Positions 32,001 to 43,400 of a DNA stretch of 64,000 bases are shown one piece after another. Numbering within the stretch: the stretch's first letter is position 1; every line of letters begins with the position of its first letter. The notes below the pieces were generated by a model. It did no database searches. It had not been told where the DNA came from and was given only the letters and a program-made list of their open reading frames with translations. The position numbers were made by a program, and so were the translations under genes. The DNA is from Perkinsus marinus ATCC 50983 (taxonomy: Eukaryota; Perkinsozoa; Perkinsida; Perkinsidae), in NCBI RefSeq assembly GCF_000006405.1, contig NW_003210321.1:236751-300750 (forward strand), given 5' to 3'.

Positions 32001-33219
32001 AGTCACTAGTTTGGCGTCCGCACTTGGGGAGGTATGTAGGAAGACTGCATCTAGGGGAGCAGCCTTTTCATCTCTCAGAAATTCAACAAGTACATGCCGC
32101 AGTTCGGTCCTGTCGTGATAGCAGCAATAAGCAATCATGAGGAGTTCTCGGTCGGTGGGCTTACTGACCTGACTTGCATCTTCTTTTGTCAGGTATGTCA
32201 AATGGCGATAGGTGCTGTTGGTGACTTGGCGAGGGCATTGGATAGCACCCTGGCTGGAGGTAAGTTCATTGTAGACTCTACGCGAGGGTTCAGTGTGGGA
32301 GAATATGCACTGGAGACAGTATGAAAATTTAAAGAACTCATTGTTGGTTTCCGTGCACTAATTCGTATATAAACTCCTACAATCAGTGAGTAAACTCTCG
32401 AACTCAGTTGAGGAAATGAACATATATTCCTCCAACGCTGCGATGGTTAGGACCGAATGAGCCACTGCTTGACAAGATGATGGAGGCGATGGTTATGCTG
32501 ATGCAGAATCAAGATGTGGATAAGAGGCTCAAGCCTGACGTTTTCCGAGCTATATCGGACGTTGCTCTAGCGGTGAAGGGAGGTATTGTTGACTTTGTAG
32601 TCGAGGATCGTGTGGGAGTTATAATTCAGCATTCGCCAAGTACCTGCCTACTGTGATGGCAGTAGCGCAACAGGCGACTGCTATTACGGCGAGCCCTGAT
32701 GCCGACGAGGAATGGATTGATTATGTCAACGACTTGCGGAGCTCAGTTTTGGAGGCATATACGGGTAAGTGTTTCGCTTCGCTTCGCTCCGCCTCCGACG
32801 ATTGGATATTAGGGATCATACATGGTATGCGAGATGGCAACAAGTTGGACCTGTTGAAAGACTACGTCCAAAGCATTCTCGAGTTCGTTGTAAAGGTGGC
32901 TGATGATGGCTGCAGTAAGTCGATACGTGGAGCACATGTATGTCAGTCTTGTGTAACTGTAGGTTCTCCAAATACGCTCAAGTCGGCTCTTGGTGTAGTA
33001 GGAGATTTGGTGATGGCATTCCAACAGCAACTTACCTCCTACTTGCGGGTGAGTATTGTATTCTCTTTTGATTTGCAAAGAGATGCTGTGGTTGTTCAGG
33101 ACGCCCCTTTCTTGTCTAAGCTGGTCACTTTGGGTAGCTCTCTCGGTGGTCGCGACCCTCAAGTAGCTCAAACTACACAGTGGCTGCAGAGACTTTTCGC
33201 TCGCTATGGCGCGCAGTAG
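29067..33219 (+). CDS. KPNB1: Importin subunit beta-1 (karyopherin beta)
   Basis: Nuclear import receptor made of HEAT repeats. It starts [20 protein letters not shown], then [20 protein letters not shown] and [17 protein letters not shown] (HEAT 1-2, Ran-binding region), [40 protein letters not shown], then [19 protein letters not shown]. Central repeats include [16 protein letters not shown] (near 31050) and the end has [20 protein letters not shown] and RYGAQ-stop. Acidic DEE segments near 30420 and 30645 match the family's acidic loop region. More than 20 exons, most introns 40-60 bp. One longer intron (about 32261-32450) holds a MITE copy. An exon near 31437 contains CGACGGAGCGAAGC, coding DGAKR. 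Estimated size 850-900 residues, normal for the family. Transport role is from the family, not shown here. Confidence 0.93.
32293..32438 (+). mobile_element. MITE-like element, family A (copy A3), in an importin beta intron
   Basis: Starts GTGTGGGAGAATATGCAC, contains CTCAGTTGAGGAAATG and ends ACATATATTCCTCCAACG, about 146 bp. It fills almost all of the intron between the exons coding SLAGG and [14 protein letters not shown]; the 3' splice site (GGTTAG) lies just past its end. Confidence 0.75.
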
Positions 33220-33877
33220 ATGGTCATTATGTGAACGTTTGATCATGATTGTTTTGCTGGTTCAGCAGTAGCACTTCATAGTAGAAGGGGTTTGTAGTCG
33301 TAGTTGCCACAACTACTCTGGCCGTTAAATCTAGAACAGTATTATCATCAGTTATACCTCCATGGCTAACTCGTATATACAAGTTTCTGCGTAACTGCTT
33401 ACAATCAGCCTAAGCGCCATTATCATCATATTTACTGCTACTCCTATCTCATCATCACTCACTGGAATTACCGCAATGAAATAAGAACTTACTCTCGTCG
33501 CTGTATCGGAATATTCGCGTTTAATAATATACTGCAATATCACTAGTGTTGCGTTTGTCAAGTCGACTAACTATTGTGACGAAGACTCTGTGTAACATAT
33601 GGACACATGTCTCTCCCGAGTGTGACAGATAATCAAGCTTGTGGTCAGTACTATTCAGAAAAATACGCGAACATTTTTGTGTCTTCATGGATTGACAAGT
33701 ACCCATCAACGTGGAGGTATCCGCTTCCTATTCCTTCGATTGTGGCATATGACTAATCGGTGATTATTGAATTACGAAGCGAGCGGAAAAGACACCGCAG
33801 TACACTCGTGTTCGTGTCGTACTAGCTTATAACACGTCCAATGCTAGCGAGTAACACTTCGCATGCACTACACCCCT

Positions 33878-34263
33878 CCACATATTCTTAGCATAACCGG
33901 TTTTTTGACTCGTGCACAGCCACCACAACGAGTATCATCATGAGAGTGAAACGTGGAGGGATATCATTATGAACGATTCTCTTCCTGTTGATGTATAGCA
34001 TTACATCACGAGCGGAGTTATAAATATACTCCCCGAGTAAAAGTTGGTATTTTGAGGCGCAATTTCAACACGTGTATGCTAAGAATATGTGGAGAAAACT
34101 TTTTACCGGTCTTCTACTTCTCACTAACTACCAAAAGTTAGGCCCTGAAACTTGGAGATCATATCAGGTAAAGCAGAAGTACATACCTCCCTGAGCCGCA
34201 AGATGATACTCGTTGTGGTGGCTGTGCACGAGTCGAAAAACCGGTTATGCTAAGAATATGTGG
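33878..34263. repeat. 63-bp inverted repeat spaced by 260 bp, right arm at an assembly gap
   Basis: The arm beginning CCACATATTCTTAGCATAAC at 33878 recurs reverse-complemented at 34201-34263 with only one internal mismatch. CTAAGAATATGTGG also appears at 34080-34093. The right arm abuts the N run. It could be the terminal inverted repeats of a transposable element or an assembly effect. Confidence 0.85.
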
Positions 34264-34363
34264 NNNNNNNNNNNNNNNNNNNNNNNNNNNNNNNNNNNNN
34301 NNNNNNNNNNNNNNNNNNNNNNNNNNNNNNNNNNNNNNNNNNNNNNNNNNNNNNNNNNNNNNN
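34264..34363. other. Assembly gap (100 N)
   Basis: Exactly 100 N directly after the right arm of the inverted repeat; probably an unknown-length gap caused by that structure. Confidence 0.99.
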
Positions 34364-34864
34364 CGCTGTACATTGCCCATGCCCTTTCGATAATAGCTGT
34401 TACATTTGTGCGGTCCCATTTTGTTCTTGAAATTATCCAACATGATTGCACATCATCTTGCTGCGACACCTTGTAGTTTTCCATAACATCTTGTAACACA
34501 AATCACTACAATAATGAGCTGATAGGTGAAAGAGAAGCTCCATTAAGCATGCATGCTGTCCTCGACAACATCTATACAGATTGCTGCATTCAATTTGACA
34601 TCAACGGCTTCCTGCATTCTCCGCAGCAACAGCCTTGCGTGCACGTGTCCGCTCAGCAACAGGAGTGGCTTCGGCAACTCCCTTCCTATTCCAGTTAGGA
34701 CGTTTCCTTGGTGGGGAATGCCCCTCAGGAATGAACACCTACATATCCATAAAAAGCAAGGCAGCATTTTCGCAGCCTACAGGAGCAGCAGTCGTCACTT
34801 GCTTCGCTCGCCCTCCTCTGTAGCGCTTCTGAAGTTATCATATTCACTATAACCATATCAATCG

Positions 34865-36474
34865 TTAACTTACTGTTACAGGCTGCCGTTCCCCTTCTAT
34901 AATCAGAGTCTTACTTCGAGCCCTCCCTCCACCTGCACAACAATCGTGCGAACGACCACTGCTGCCGACCCTACCCGAGTCGTTGCTGCTCTGCATTCCA
35001 CTTGCATCCTCCAAGACGATAACAGACTGGCTCATCGGTGGCTTATTCAAAGCGGCCTCTATCACCGCTGAGACCTCAGAATCATAAACTGCACAAAGTA
35101 TGGTACGTCGAAAAGTAGGTAGAGAGCCTACTGAGAGAAGCCCTTGTGAACTCTCCATCGGGTTGTGTGGAGCACGCCGAACGATTATGTCCACCACCAC
35201 GTAGGGACTGTATCTCCTTCAAGAGGACCTTCACTTGCGTCTCTGCAGCAACCAAACTAAGCAGTAGAGACTAACCCCGATGACTCCACTACCAGCATCG
35301 GCCAGCTCCCTCTTGAGAGCCTCATTCTGGGATTTGAAGTCCGTCGATCTCTTAGCGACTGATGACTTCTTGTTCGACAAGGAGCTCGCCTGTCGTGTGG
35401 CCTGACAGTGGGAACAGCATGGCCAAGGATTCTGCCCTTGTGCGACTCACTCGATCGATCTGACTCTCGAAGGCCTTCTTCTGCTGCTCGAGTTCCTTCT
35501 GCCTATCTTCGAGCATTTTCTCGTACTATAAATAAGGAGACAGAATGGCGGGGACGGTCCAGCCGCCGCCGACTACCTTCGCTATACAATTCTCCTTCTC
35601 CTGCTTCACTTTCGACAGACGCGCCTACCACAATTCATCCACATCACGGTGTTGGCAGCAGCTCTCACCTTAAGGGACCTCTTTGCAACCTCTCCTTCCC
35701 TCTCCACTGCCCGAAGCTGCCGCATCAAGTCAGTCATCGCACCTCGATGGTCCTCGGCCTCTTTCTTATTCTGAACCACGCCTCCCCCAATTCCCAGTCC
35801 AGTCATGGTTACCTCTACATCATACGCACCCTTCACTTCCTCGATACGCTCCTCTGATGGCTGCTGAGCGAGTACTTCTAATAGAGGTTTTATCATGGCC
35901 AGTCTGAGACCAAAAATCATCCGTAGTTCTCCTGCTCCTCGAATTGTCTTACTTCTTCGCGAAAGATCCTCGAAGTGCCTTGTCCATGCAGTGCTGGATC
36001 CCGGCTGTCCTGTGGAAGCATGCCAGTGACGTTAGCACCGCTGAGGAGGGCATCTCAGTTGAAGATCGCCGAGCCTTCCCTACATTCAGCGAGGCAAGTG
36101 CGACTATCCATAGCTGCATTTCCGGGCGCCATATAGTGGAAGAGGCAACTTTACTGACGAGCAACCATGCCATTCGAATGATGATGCAGGCTTAATCAGC
36201 GCGCGCCCAGGAGGCTCGAAACGGTCACCAATCTCTCTCTGTTGCGGATCCATCAATCAACACCACACGGAAGAGGGGATGAACACAACAGCTGCAAGGC
36301 GTTACATTCTTGACAGGCTCCGAGGTTGAACCCAACGTTGATAACCCGTCGAGTTGTAACTCTGTCCTCATCAGCCGTCAGTTGAGCGTTCCTCCTCTGC
36401 CTCGATACTCGCTCGAGACACTTCGTAGACTTGCGGGTGGTTCGGATCCTCAGTCGTCTCAACTATTCTGATCA
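34865..36474 (-). CDS. Coiled-coil protein, unidentified
   Basis: Minus-strand exons joined by short introns: VYEVSRASIEAEEERSTDG (near 36400), IEEVKGAYDVEVTMTGLG (near 35830), NKKEAEDHRGAMTDLMRQLR (near 35740), YEKMLEDRQKELEQQKKAFE (near 35500), then ATRQASSLSNKKSSVAKRS and KSQNEALKRELADAGSGVIG (near 35300), ETQVKVLLKEIQSLRGGGH, and the last exon VYDSEVSAVIEAALNKPPMS to QPVTVS-stop at 34865. Helical, charged heptads dominate, interrupted by a Gly/Ser-rich tail. The 5' end is not fixed and may lie a little upstream of 36474. No enzymatic domain is seen. Exon joining in the 35.9-36.4 kb part is approximate. Confidence 0.5.
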
Positions 36475-36940
36475 ATGCTTGTAGTACATCACAATAACGG
36501 CGAACTGAACAGCTCATGCAACAGGCCAGCACTCAACGATCCCTCTCATCTGCCCAGAACGTGCGACCAGGAATCGAACCCGGGACCTTTCGCTTACGCT
36601 CTTGCTTGCGACTTCTCACACATCATTTCCCACCGTGGAAATCCCACTGCTCGCACCACTTTCATCCAGCCATAGCTCCCCAACCTGACAACCGTCCACC
36701 CCCTAGTCTTGGACAAGTCGTTATCTCACTATACCTGAGATCAGCATGCCCTTCCCATCAACGCGATGAGCCTTTCTACTTCCCTGCTCCACTGTAACAC
36801 GGACGTCAGCGGCCGACACTAAAAACGGTTCGAAAAAACTTTACGCTGTAGTACACGAACAAGTCTCCATCAAGAAAATGAACTCAACAACCATAATAAA
36901 GTCGAAACCCATGTGTTCCCGCCAAGCGTGCATTAGTTGA
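36475..36940. other. Intergenic region with tRNA-like element
   Basis: About 465 bases between two minus-strand genes. Apart from the tRNA-like sequence at 36560-36622 I see nothing. Confidence 0.4.
36560..36622 (-). repeat. tRNA-like sequence with intact T-arm and acceptor pairing
   Basis: Minus strand: T-arm CCGGG-TTCGATT-CCTGG pairs over five positions (one wobble) and contains an exact box B (GGTTCGATTCC). TGTGTGA upstream pairs with TCGCACG downstream as a seven-base acceptor stem (two wobbles). The space between is only about 32 nt and has no normal D-arm, so it looks like a truncated tRNA or SINE head. Confidence 0.35.
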
Positions 36941-39104
36941 TTATAATTTGACCATCTCTATCTTCACTCGACTAGCAGGGCAGGAATCCTCTTCCTTGTG
37001 TGAAGAAGGCGAGATGAACATGCTGGCCATCGAACCCGTGCCCGTATCTCTGAGAGGAGCTCAAGGAGGCGCTCATCCCGCCCCGATGGTCACCTGGTGA
37101 ACACCCCGCAGTTCACGAAGTATCGTCCTCCTGCCTCCCTACCGAAGGGCTGCAACACCGATGAGAAAATCTTACATAATTCAGCATAACAACACGCATC
37201 GCTTCGCCTAATGAGCCCACCACTATATCAGTTTCATCTGGCATTCTCAGGCCTCCAGCTCTAAGCCTGTTAGGGTCCACGGGTAGAGCTGAGGGGCTCA
37301 GCGGGAACAGCGATCGATGGGAGACGAACTGCGGGACGATAACGAGCAATGGGAGGAAGCATGCTGTACCTGCTCCAAGGCCAGGTCAACCTTGGTCTTC
37401 CCCTCGGGGCTCTTCGTGAGTATCTCTGCAGTGAAGGACCTCAGAGGATCTGATTAATCGATCGATCCTCCTCAGAGACCCAATCGTCCTACCAGTGGAG
37501 CTGACGTACAGCATCATATCGTTGATGCGTATCGAGCAAGGATTTCCTCCCAGCCGCACCTACCACAACCAAAGGCCACCTCTTCTCGAGACGAGCTCTC
37601 TACGTGTCTCAACGGCTCCAGGTGCTTGGCAAGGGTAGCCCAGGGTTCATAGGCCTTCAAGGCCATCAACCTGTCATGGGAGTCGACAGTGATCATAGGA
37701 AGCTGAACGCTCACGTCGGCTGCGGTAAAGGGTAGGGGAAACAGCACTCGTTAAGCGATGGTAGGAGCACTAGCTGAGGGAGGGGAAGGAGGATGAGAAG
37801 GCGAAGACGAGTAATGCAGCGCTTAATAGAACTCTAGAAGTACGTGATGAAATAGTCGCTATGGAAAGCCAACACACTAACCACCAGCATATACAACCAA
37901 CATATCCTTCCATACATGTGTCCGCGTCTCTCTGCATGTGAGCGCCAACTTCATCAACCTCGGTAAGATCTCTTTATTAAACGTATCTTCGAAGCTCATC
38001 GGCGTCTCAACCTAACACTGCACCATCACACTACTCCCCCCAGTCGCCCGCCACCTCCTCAGCTACAGTCGCCTCCATATAATCAACATCCATGTAAGGC
38101 CCCATGAGGATGAGCACTCCCGGCTTGATATCCGATACGTATCTACAGTGTCGTTGAGGCAGTTCCTCTGAGCCCTTCATACTGAGTAATGACATCCAGT
38201 CTTTGGCCGCCCATAACCTTCCCCTTCAACGATTGAAATGGACCGCTGGCGGAAAGAACATGTATTGGAGCACCATCAGCATGAGCCACTTCGAGGGAGA
38301 TTGCGGGCCTAACATACTCAACTACCCCAACCTGTGGCAAGTGACCATCCCTACTCCTCCCCAGAAGTCTTCCTACTCCACTGGAGACCAGCCCCAGTGA
38401 CCATCGCCTCAGCCAGCAGCTCACCACCACAGCTGTTGGGACTAGTCCGACCGATAACTCCAACAACACAGCCGGGGAACACTGAGCTCCTCCTCATACA
38501 AGAATAACAGCACCTCCTACCAGTGTAGCTGTCCAAGGCCTGTACGTTCAGAATAAGCCTCTTGCCTCTACCACTCGCTCCCGGTCCACCTGGCCAGAAA
38601 GAAATCTCGCGAATACGCACACACACCAGGAAGAACACCAGTGAAGATAGGCTCCAGTAGTAAACTGTGGGCGTTGAGGTTCAATGGCTCGGGCACTGGT
38701 TGGAGGTTTTCATCAGCTTCACAACACACTCGGCCCACCATCAACACAGCCTGGCTATACCTAGGCCTCAAAGGTCATCCGGGAGTACTGCAGGGGACCT
38801 ACTGGGTGCCAAAGACCCCCATTTCGAGGTCCTCTCCTTCCTCCTCGTCAGGGTGCATTGACCGGTACAGCTTATTAGCCTACAGCAGAACGATGGTCTC
38901 GGCGTCTTTTCGTACAGTCTACGTTGGCGACGATTTCAGTGTATAATCGAGCACAACGCGAGGCCTCTCCTTCCCTTCGACTCTCCACTGAGTTGTCCAT
39001 CCATCTATACCTGTAACTGAGTATACCTCTGATGAGCCAACGACAGATCCCCACCCTTTGAATGCTTCCTCATCGAATCGGCTATGACTAACACGGCTCG
39101 CCAT
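36941..39104 (-). CDS. POLA2: DNA polymerase alpha subunit B (primase-associated B subunit)
   Basis: Non-catalytic B subunit of the pol alpha-primase complex. In order: MASRVSHSRFDEEAFKGWG, ERPRVVLDYTLKSSPT, ANKLYRSMHPDEEEGEDLE, the OB-fold part MVGRVCCEADENL...LNLNAHSLLLEP, LILNVQALDSYT then LFPGCVVGVIGR, the inactivated phosphoesterase part VLILMGPYMDVDYMEATVAE, SFEDTFNKEILPRLM, LVLLPSLNECCFPYPLPQP, NDMMLYVSSTGRTIGSL, FPLSPSALPVDPNRLRAGG, FVNCGVFTR and the final CPASRVKIEMVKL-stop, which matches the family C-terminal strand. About ten short introns. The usual N-terminal helical domain is short or missing, so an upstream exon is possible. It lies just downstream of the Vms1/ANKZF1 gene on the same strand. 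Confidence 0.85.
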
Positions 39105-39218
39105 ACTCCTACAACACAACACTGCGAACTGAGTCGTCGTTCCATTTACTCAACCAAACACCTCGACTCCGTAGAAACGCCTCACAATACTACAAAGCAG
39201 CAGTGACCATAGGTTTAC

Positions 39219-40157
39219 TCAGTCATTACCATCAGCGGAGCCTTCTACCATGATCCGCATAAGAGTATTATACACACGCAAAACCTCAGTGAACGTTGGT
39301 GCCCTAAAACTCAATGGCACCTTAGCAACCCTAGTGTCCTTATACCCAGCTTTCAACGGGCCCACAAAGATGGAGTTTTGGTCCTGCCGTGGGGACCCGA
39401 CAAACACCAGCGCCTTGGGGCTACCCAAGTACTCCCTCCACCGTTCAGATACCACCTCCGACACATCTTGTCGGATCTTGGCGTCCTGCGTTCGCCTCAT
39501 GAATGCCCCCATCGACTTGGCCTGCTCGAAGTTCCGCTGAGCTCCGCCCTGTTTCCGTCGGACCGTGTACTTCTTAAACGTAGTGTGTTCCACTATCTTG
39601 CCATCTTCATCCCACACACACCCAGCAAACCGTCCACTTCGGAAAAGCAGTACAACTACAAACTCAAGGCCGCCCCAGACCTCCGGATCGATCGTCGAGG
39701 CGAGCGCTATTCGCGGAGAAGACTCAAGGATCTTCCATGGGTAGTTATCCATAATGAAGCCCTTACTCGGCAACTGGGTGGAGCCTTCATCACTCTCACT
39801 CCCCGACTCATCCACCTCCGAGGATTCTTCCGCCGAGTCGCACTCCAAAGATGCCTCCAACCACTCCTCGTAGCCCCGAGGCTGGTCACCAGTCTGAGCC
39901 CGCTTTACATTGTCTACATGCCACTCGCTTTTACAGTGCTGCCTCAGGGCCGCTGAGTCCGTATAGGTGTACTCTGGGCACTTCGAGCACTGGCGTCGAT
40001 ACGTACCTCCTGTGAAGTCGATCCTGCTCTTATGAGGGCGGGAGACTGCGGTCCGCTCGGGCATCACTCGCTGGCCTCGACAGTAGGACCGCCGATACGG
40101 TGTCGTCTCCGCTGGTGAGAGGATCTTCCAACCTGTGGGGACTGCAGTAGACCACAT
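39219..40157 (-). CDS. ANKZF1: Vms1/ANKZF1-type peptidyl-tRNA hydrolase (VLRF1 domain), short form
   Basis: Ribosome-quality-control factor that releases stalled nascent chains from tRNA. An N-terminal C2H2-type finger reads CSKCPEYTYTDSAALRQHC followed by KSEWHVDNVKR. An acidic linker (SAEESSEVDESGSESDE) follows. The VLRF1 release-factor-like domain has FRSGRFAGCVWDEDGKIVEH, then TTFKKYTVRRKQGGAQRNFE with the catalytic-loop Gln, KSMGAFMRRTQDAKIRQDVS, PKALVFVGSPRQDQNSIFVG and VPLSFRAPTFTEVLRVYNTL. It stops right after this domain: no ankyrin repeats or C-terminal VIM, about half the animal protein's length. The frame is open up to 40265, but that extra N terminus is encoded by a MITE, so I place the start at ATG 40157. 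Confidence 0.9.
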   Translation of the reverse strand: MWSTAVPTGWKILSPAETTPYRRSYCRGQRVMPERTAVSRPHKSRIDFTGGTYRRQCSKCPEYTYTDSAALRQHCKSEWHVDNVKRAQTGDQPRGYEEWLEASLECDSAEESSEVDESGSESDEGSTQLPSKGFIMDNYPWKILESSPRIALASTIDPEVWGGLEFVVVLLFRSGRFAGCVWDEDGKIVEHTTFKKYTVRRKQGGAQRNFEQAKSMGAFMRRTQDAKIRQDVSEVVSERWREYLGSPKALVFVGSPRQDQNSIFVGPLKAGYKDTRVAKVPLSFRAPTFTEVLRVYNTLMRIMVEGSADGND

Positions 40158-40238
40158 AGCTGTACAAAACAAGCACTGTGGATCGACCAATGCATATCGA
40201 TACCCGAGGATCCAAGCCACTGGCACATAGTCACCTCC

Positions 40239-40394
40239 AGTGTGGAAAGATATGCACATGATCAACTACATGTGTTGGCGATAATATGAAAATCCTGAAA
40301 AATTTTCGGAAATCCCGAGTCGTGCGTGAACTCCCAAAATTAGTGAGGAAACTCCTCAACTCAGCTGAGGAAAACAAACATATACACCAACACT
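40239..40394 (+). mobile_element. MITE-like element, family A (copy A4)
   Basis: Best-preserved copy, about 156 bp. It opens CCAGTGTGGAAAGATATGCA and closes ACATATACACCAACACTGG, so the ends are inverted repeats (CCAGTG(T)TGG core). It contains CTCAACTCAGCTGAGGAAAA. It sits between RIC1 (3' side) and the 5' end of Vms1/ANKZF1. Confidence 0.8.
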
Positions 40395-40473
40395 GGTGGC
40401 TCCACCAACACTCAACACTGCGACCTTCCCAATCGTTCGGCAAGAAAAAGTTCACAATAATACAACCAGCATA

Positions 40474-43400
40474 TTAAATACAGCTCAATGCACCGTGCAG
40501 TAGTACTCGACACTCCTCGCCGCCCTCTGCCGCACACATCTCCTTCACCACCGGGTCCTTGGCCATAGCAAATGCCAGCGACCGGGGATCTCTCGAGGCC
40601 ACGCACATAGCGAGGATATGACGGGACCAGCCCAGGGAGAGGAGGAGGGAGAAAAGCCGTCGAGACACAGTCAGACCCGCATCATCCACAGGGGACCTGA
40701 CAAGAACCTGAGAGCAATCACTTTGGAGCAGCCCCCTACTACCCTTCATCTAACACAGCATCATCACCGCTATCCTCTGCTAAGCATACTATACCAACAT
40801 CATTACCAGGCGCCTCCTCCGGGGGTCTATCACACAGCATCAATCTCCGCAGGGACTGGACCACTGTGTCGAAGCTGATCATTTCTGGCTCAGTAACGCC
40901 GTCCAAGAACTCCCTCACAGTACCGTCAATACCCAAGCAACTGAGGAGCTCCACCCAATTGCAATCCTTCACCAATTTCACACAGTGTTCTCTAATACAC
41001 TCCACTACTTCAACCGGATGACCAGACCCCATTGCTGAGTAGAAGCGAACACACTGCTCGGCCAGAGCCTTATCACCGCTATCCAGAGCCGCCTTGAGGA
41101 GCGGCAAGGCATAATCCCTTCGTGCTGTATCAGGCCCAGCAGAGTACTGTACCAACAGTAGCAATGCCGCAGCCTGGTAGAGCCGCCCCTCCTTAAGACC
41201 ACTATTGAAGAGATCAGGAGCCACCTTAGCTGAGCCCCCTTCATCCATCAATCCCAACACGTGCCGGAAGCTCACGTGTGGCTCGGTCTTCCGCAGAGCC
41301 GCGACGAGGTAGCCCACAGCTGACGGACCGAAATGGCCGACCAGGTCCAGTACGTTGGTGAGTGTACGCAAACGCATGGCCACCGCGGGATGGTGCTTCA
41401 CCACAGAGAGGTTATCAACACCCAATTTGTCCATCCTTACAAAGATAGGAACACAGGCATCGATCGCCTCATGCAGTAGCAGTTCAAAAACAACCCTAAA
41501 CTCCTTCGCTGAGTACACCATAGAAGAAAGGCAATATGCTGCTCTCAGCAGACGTGTGCCGGGAGCACTACAGAGACGATATAGTAGTGTATGATACAGT
41601 GGTGCAGTGACCAGCCGCCAGGACTGCTTTGGTAGTACTACTCTAAAAGAGGCCTGACCGGGGCATACAGAGAGAACAGCTGCACTAGGGGACTCTATAG
41701 GGACCCGGGTGGCGAAGAAAGAGCCATTGATCCACAGGGAGAGGCCAGCCTGGTCTTCTATCCATATCTGGGCTGCATCCAGCACAGAGGACAGACTAGA
41801 GACAGCTTCCGTGTCGGTATCATAGGAGCAGTCGAACGGTCCACCATACACACATCTCTACAGAATGGGCACTTGGACTGACTGGTCGACCCCTCGGCAC
41901 TTCTATCAGTATACTTAACACTATGGGAAGGAGTGAATAGCTCAGCCACCATGCCGGGGTCCTCATTGCTGGTGGTAGGCAGGTCGAAACGAGGGGACCC
42001 ATCATTCTCGACTTGACGGCTGGCAATAGGCAGTGATAAGGAGGGTGAGGGGAGGGGATGGACAGTGCGGTAATTGGTGACAATCAATGATCGACCTGCT
42101 TCCGATACCTGGTCTGATACTGACTGCTGACCAACATCTGAAAAACGGGAAAACGACTGAGACCTTCCATTCAACTCACAAAAGCTACTACACTCACCAC
42201 AACGTTTTACGATAATTCTATCAGAAATACTCAACCGCAATTCCTCATTCACCAGAGTAGAATATTACCGATTCTGCCACCCTGTCTGCTCTCCCCTATA
42301 GAGGAAGCTGCTTGTTGCATCATAAAGGCCCCACCCCTGTACGTGAGAGGGGATATCGAACTCGATGCGTCCTCCTCCGAGCCACCCGTCTCCGTTGATG
42401 AGCTCTTGGCCATCTCCAAATAGGCTTTGCCGCTTCGCTCCGTCGACTCGAAAACGAAAATTGAGCGGACACCTCCACACACTCGAAGGAATTTCATCGA
42501 GCCACTGTCCTGTTCTCTGAAGAGCTCTCCACTCCTCAGCAAAGCCAACAGGACCATCCCTCCACTCTCGTCGTGGAAAAGCTCAATTCGCCTCAAAGGG
42601 CTCGGTAGTGCGTCAAAACGCACACTCCTTCCTACCGTAAAGTCCCCAACTCCATTAAAAACATACGTAGTGGCCTCATGAGACGTAGCCATAACCACCT
42701 GGTTGTCCTCACATCTAGCTAGGGACCGTACCTCATCAGCGTCTCGGACCTCCACACTGGCCAACTTAGCCGTATAGTAGTCCAGTCTCGCTCCCATATC
42801 CCATACCATCAATCGGCCAACACTATTGAATGTAACACTATACTCCCCTAGGCTGCATGCTGCTCTTACTCTACCCACTAGACGCTCATGGGCTACATCA
42901 CCGAAGAGCCTCCACTTGTCTCTCAATATGCTATACACAGCAAAGCCCAGTTCCCCACAGACCAACACCCAGTGACCGAGCCGGCCAGCAAACACCCTAG
43001 GGGGCCAGTTCGTGTGCATATACATATGAGGGTAAGACACCGCCTTCCAAGAGGTAGCTCTAGGCAGGAGCATTCTATCGTGGGAAACCAGCAAGGGGAG
43101 GGAGGGGGAACTGGCCTCATTTTCATCACCAGTGATGAAGGATGGATGCTCGAGTATTGCTGGAAACTTCACAACATCAGGTTCATCAGAAGATACCACG
43201 CAAGTCCAGAAGTTTGTCGCACTACCCACAGCGAACTTGACAGGACCGCAAGCATTGGTAGTAAAGCACCCCAGCCTGGCCCCATGACTGGAGACAGCCC
43301 CCAGCCCCGCTCCTGTGCTCACCAACAACACACGGTCACTAGCCCACGACAGGCCATCTACAGGTAGCAGTGGGGGTAACTCCTCAGCTGTCGATAAAAG

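Larger units (their letters stand above)
33220..34864. other. Intergenic region with inverted repeat and gap
   Basis: 1.6 kb between convergent genes. It contains a near-perfect 63-bp inverted repeat (33878-33940 / 34201-34263), a third partial copy of its terminus at 34077-34096, and a 100-N gap. Open frames in 34.5-34.86 kb are not convincing genes. Confidence 0.6.

Noticed and set aside
33878-34263. Considered a CRISPR-like or integron-like array
   Set aside because: Only two inverted arms plus one fragment, no regular direct repeats and spacers, and a eukaryotic context.
39378-39956. 192-codon plus-strand frame opposite Vms1/ANKZF1
   Set aside because: Antisense shadow of a clearly recognisable VLRF1 coding exon.
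40157-40265. Extending the Vms1/ANKZF1 N terminus to the ATG at 40265
   Set aside because: The extra codons run into the terminus of a MITE copy and match no family sequence.
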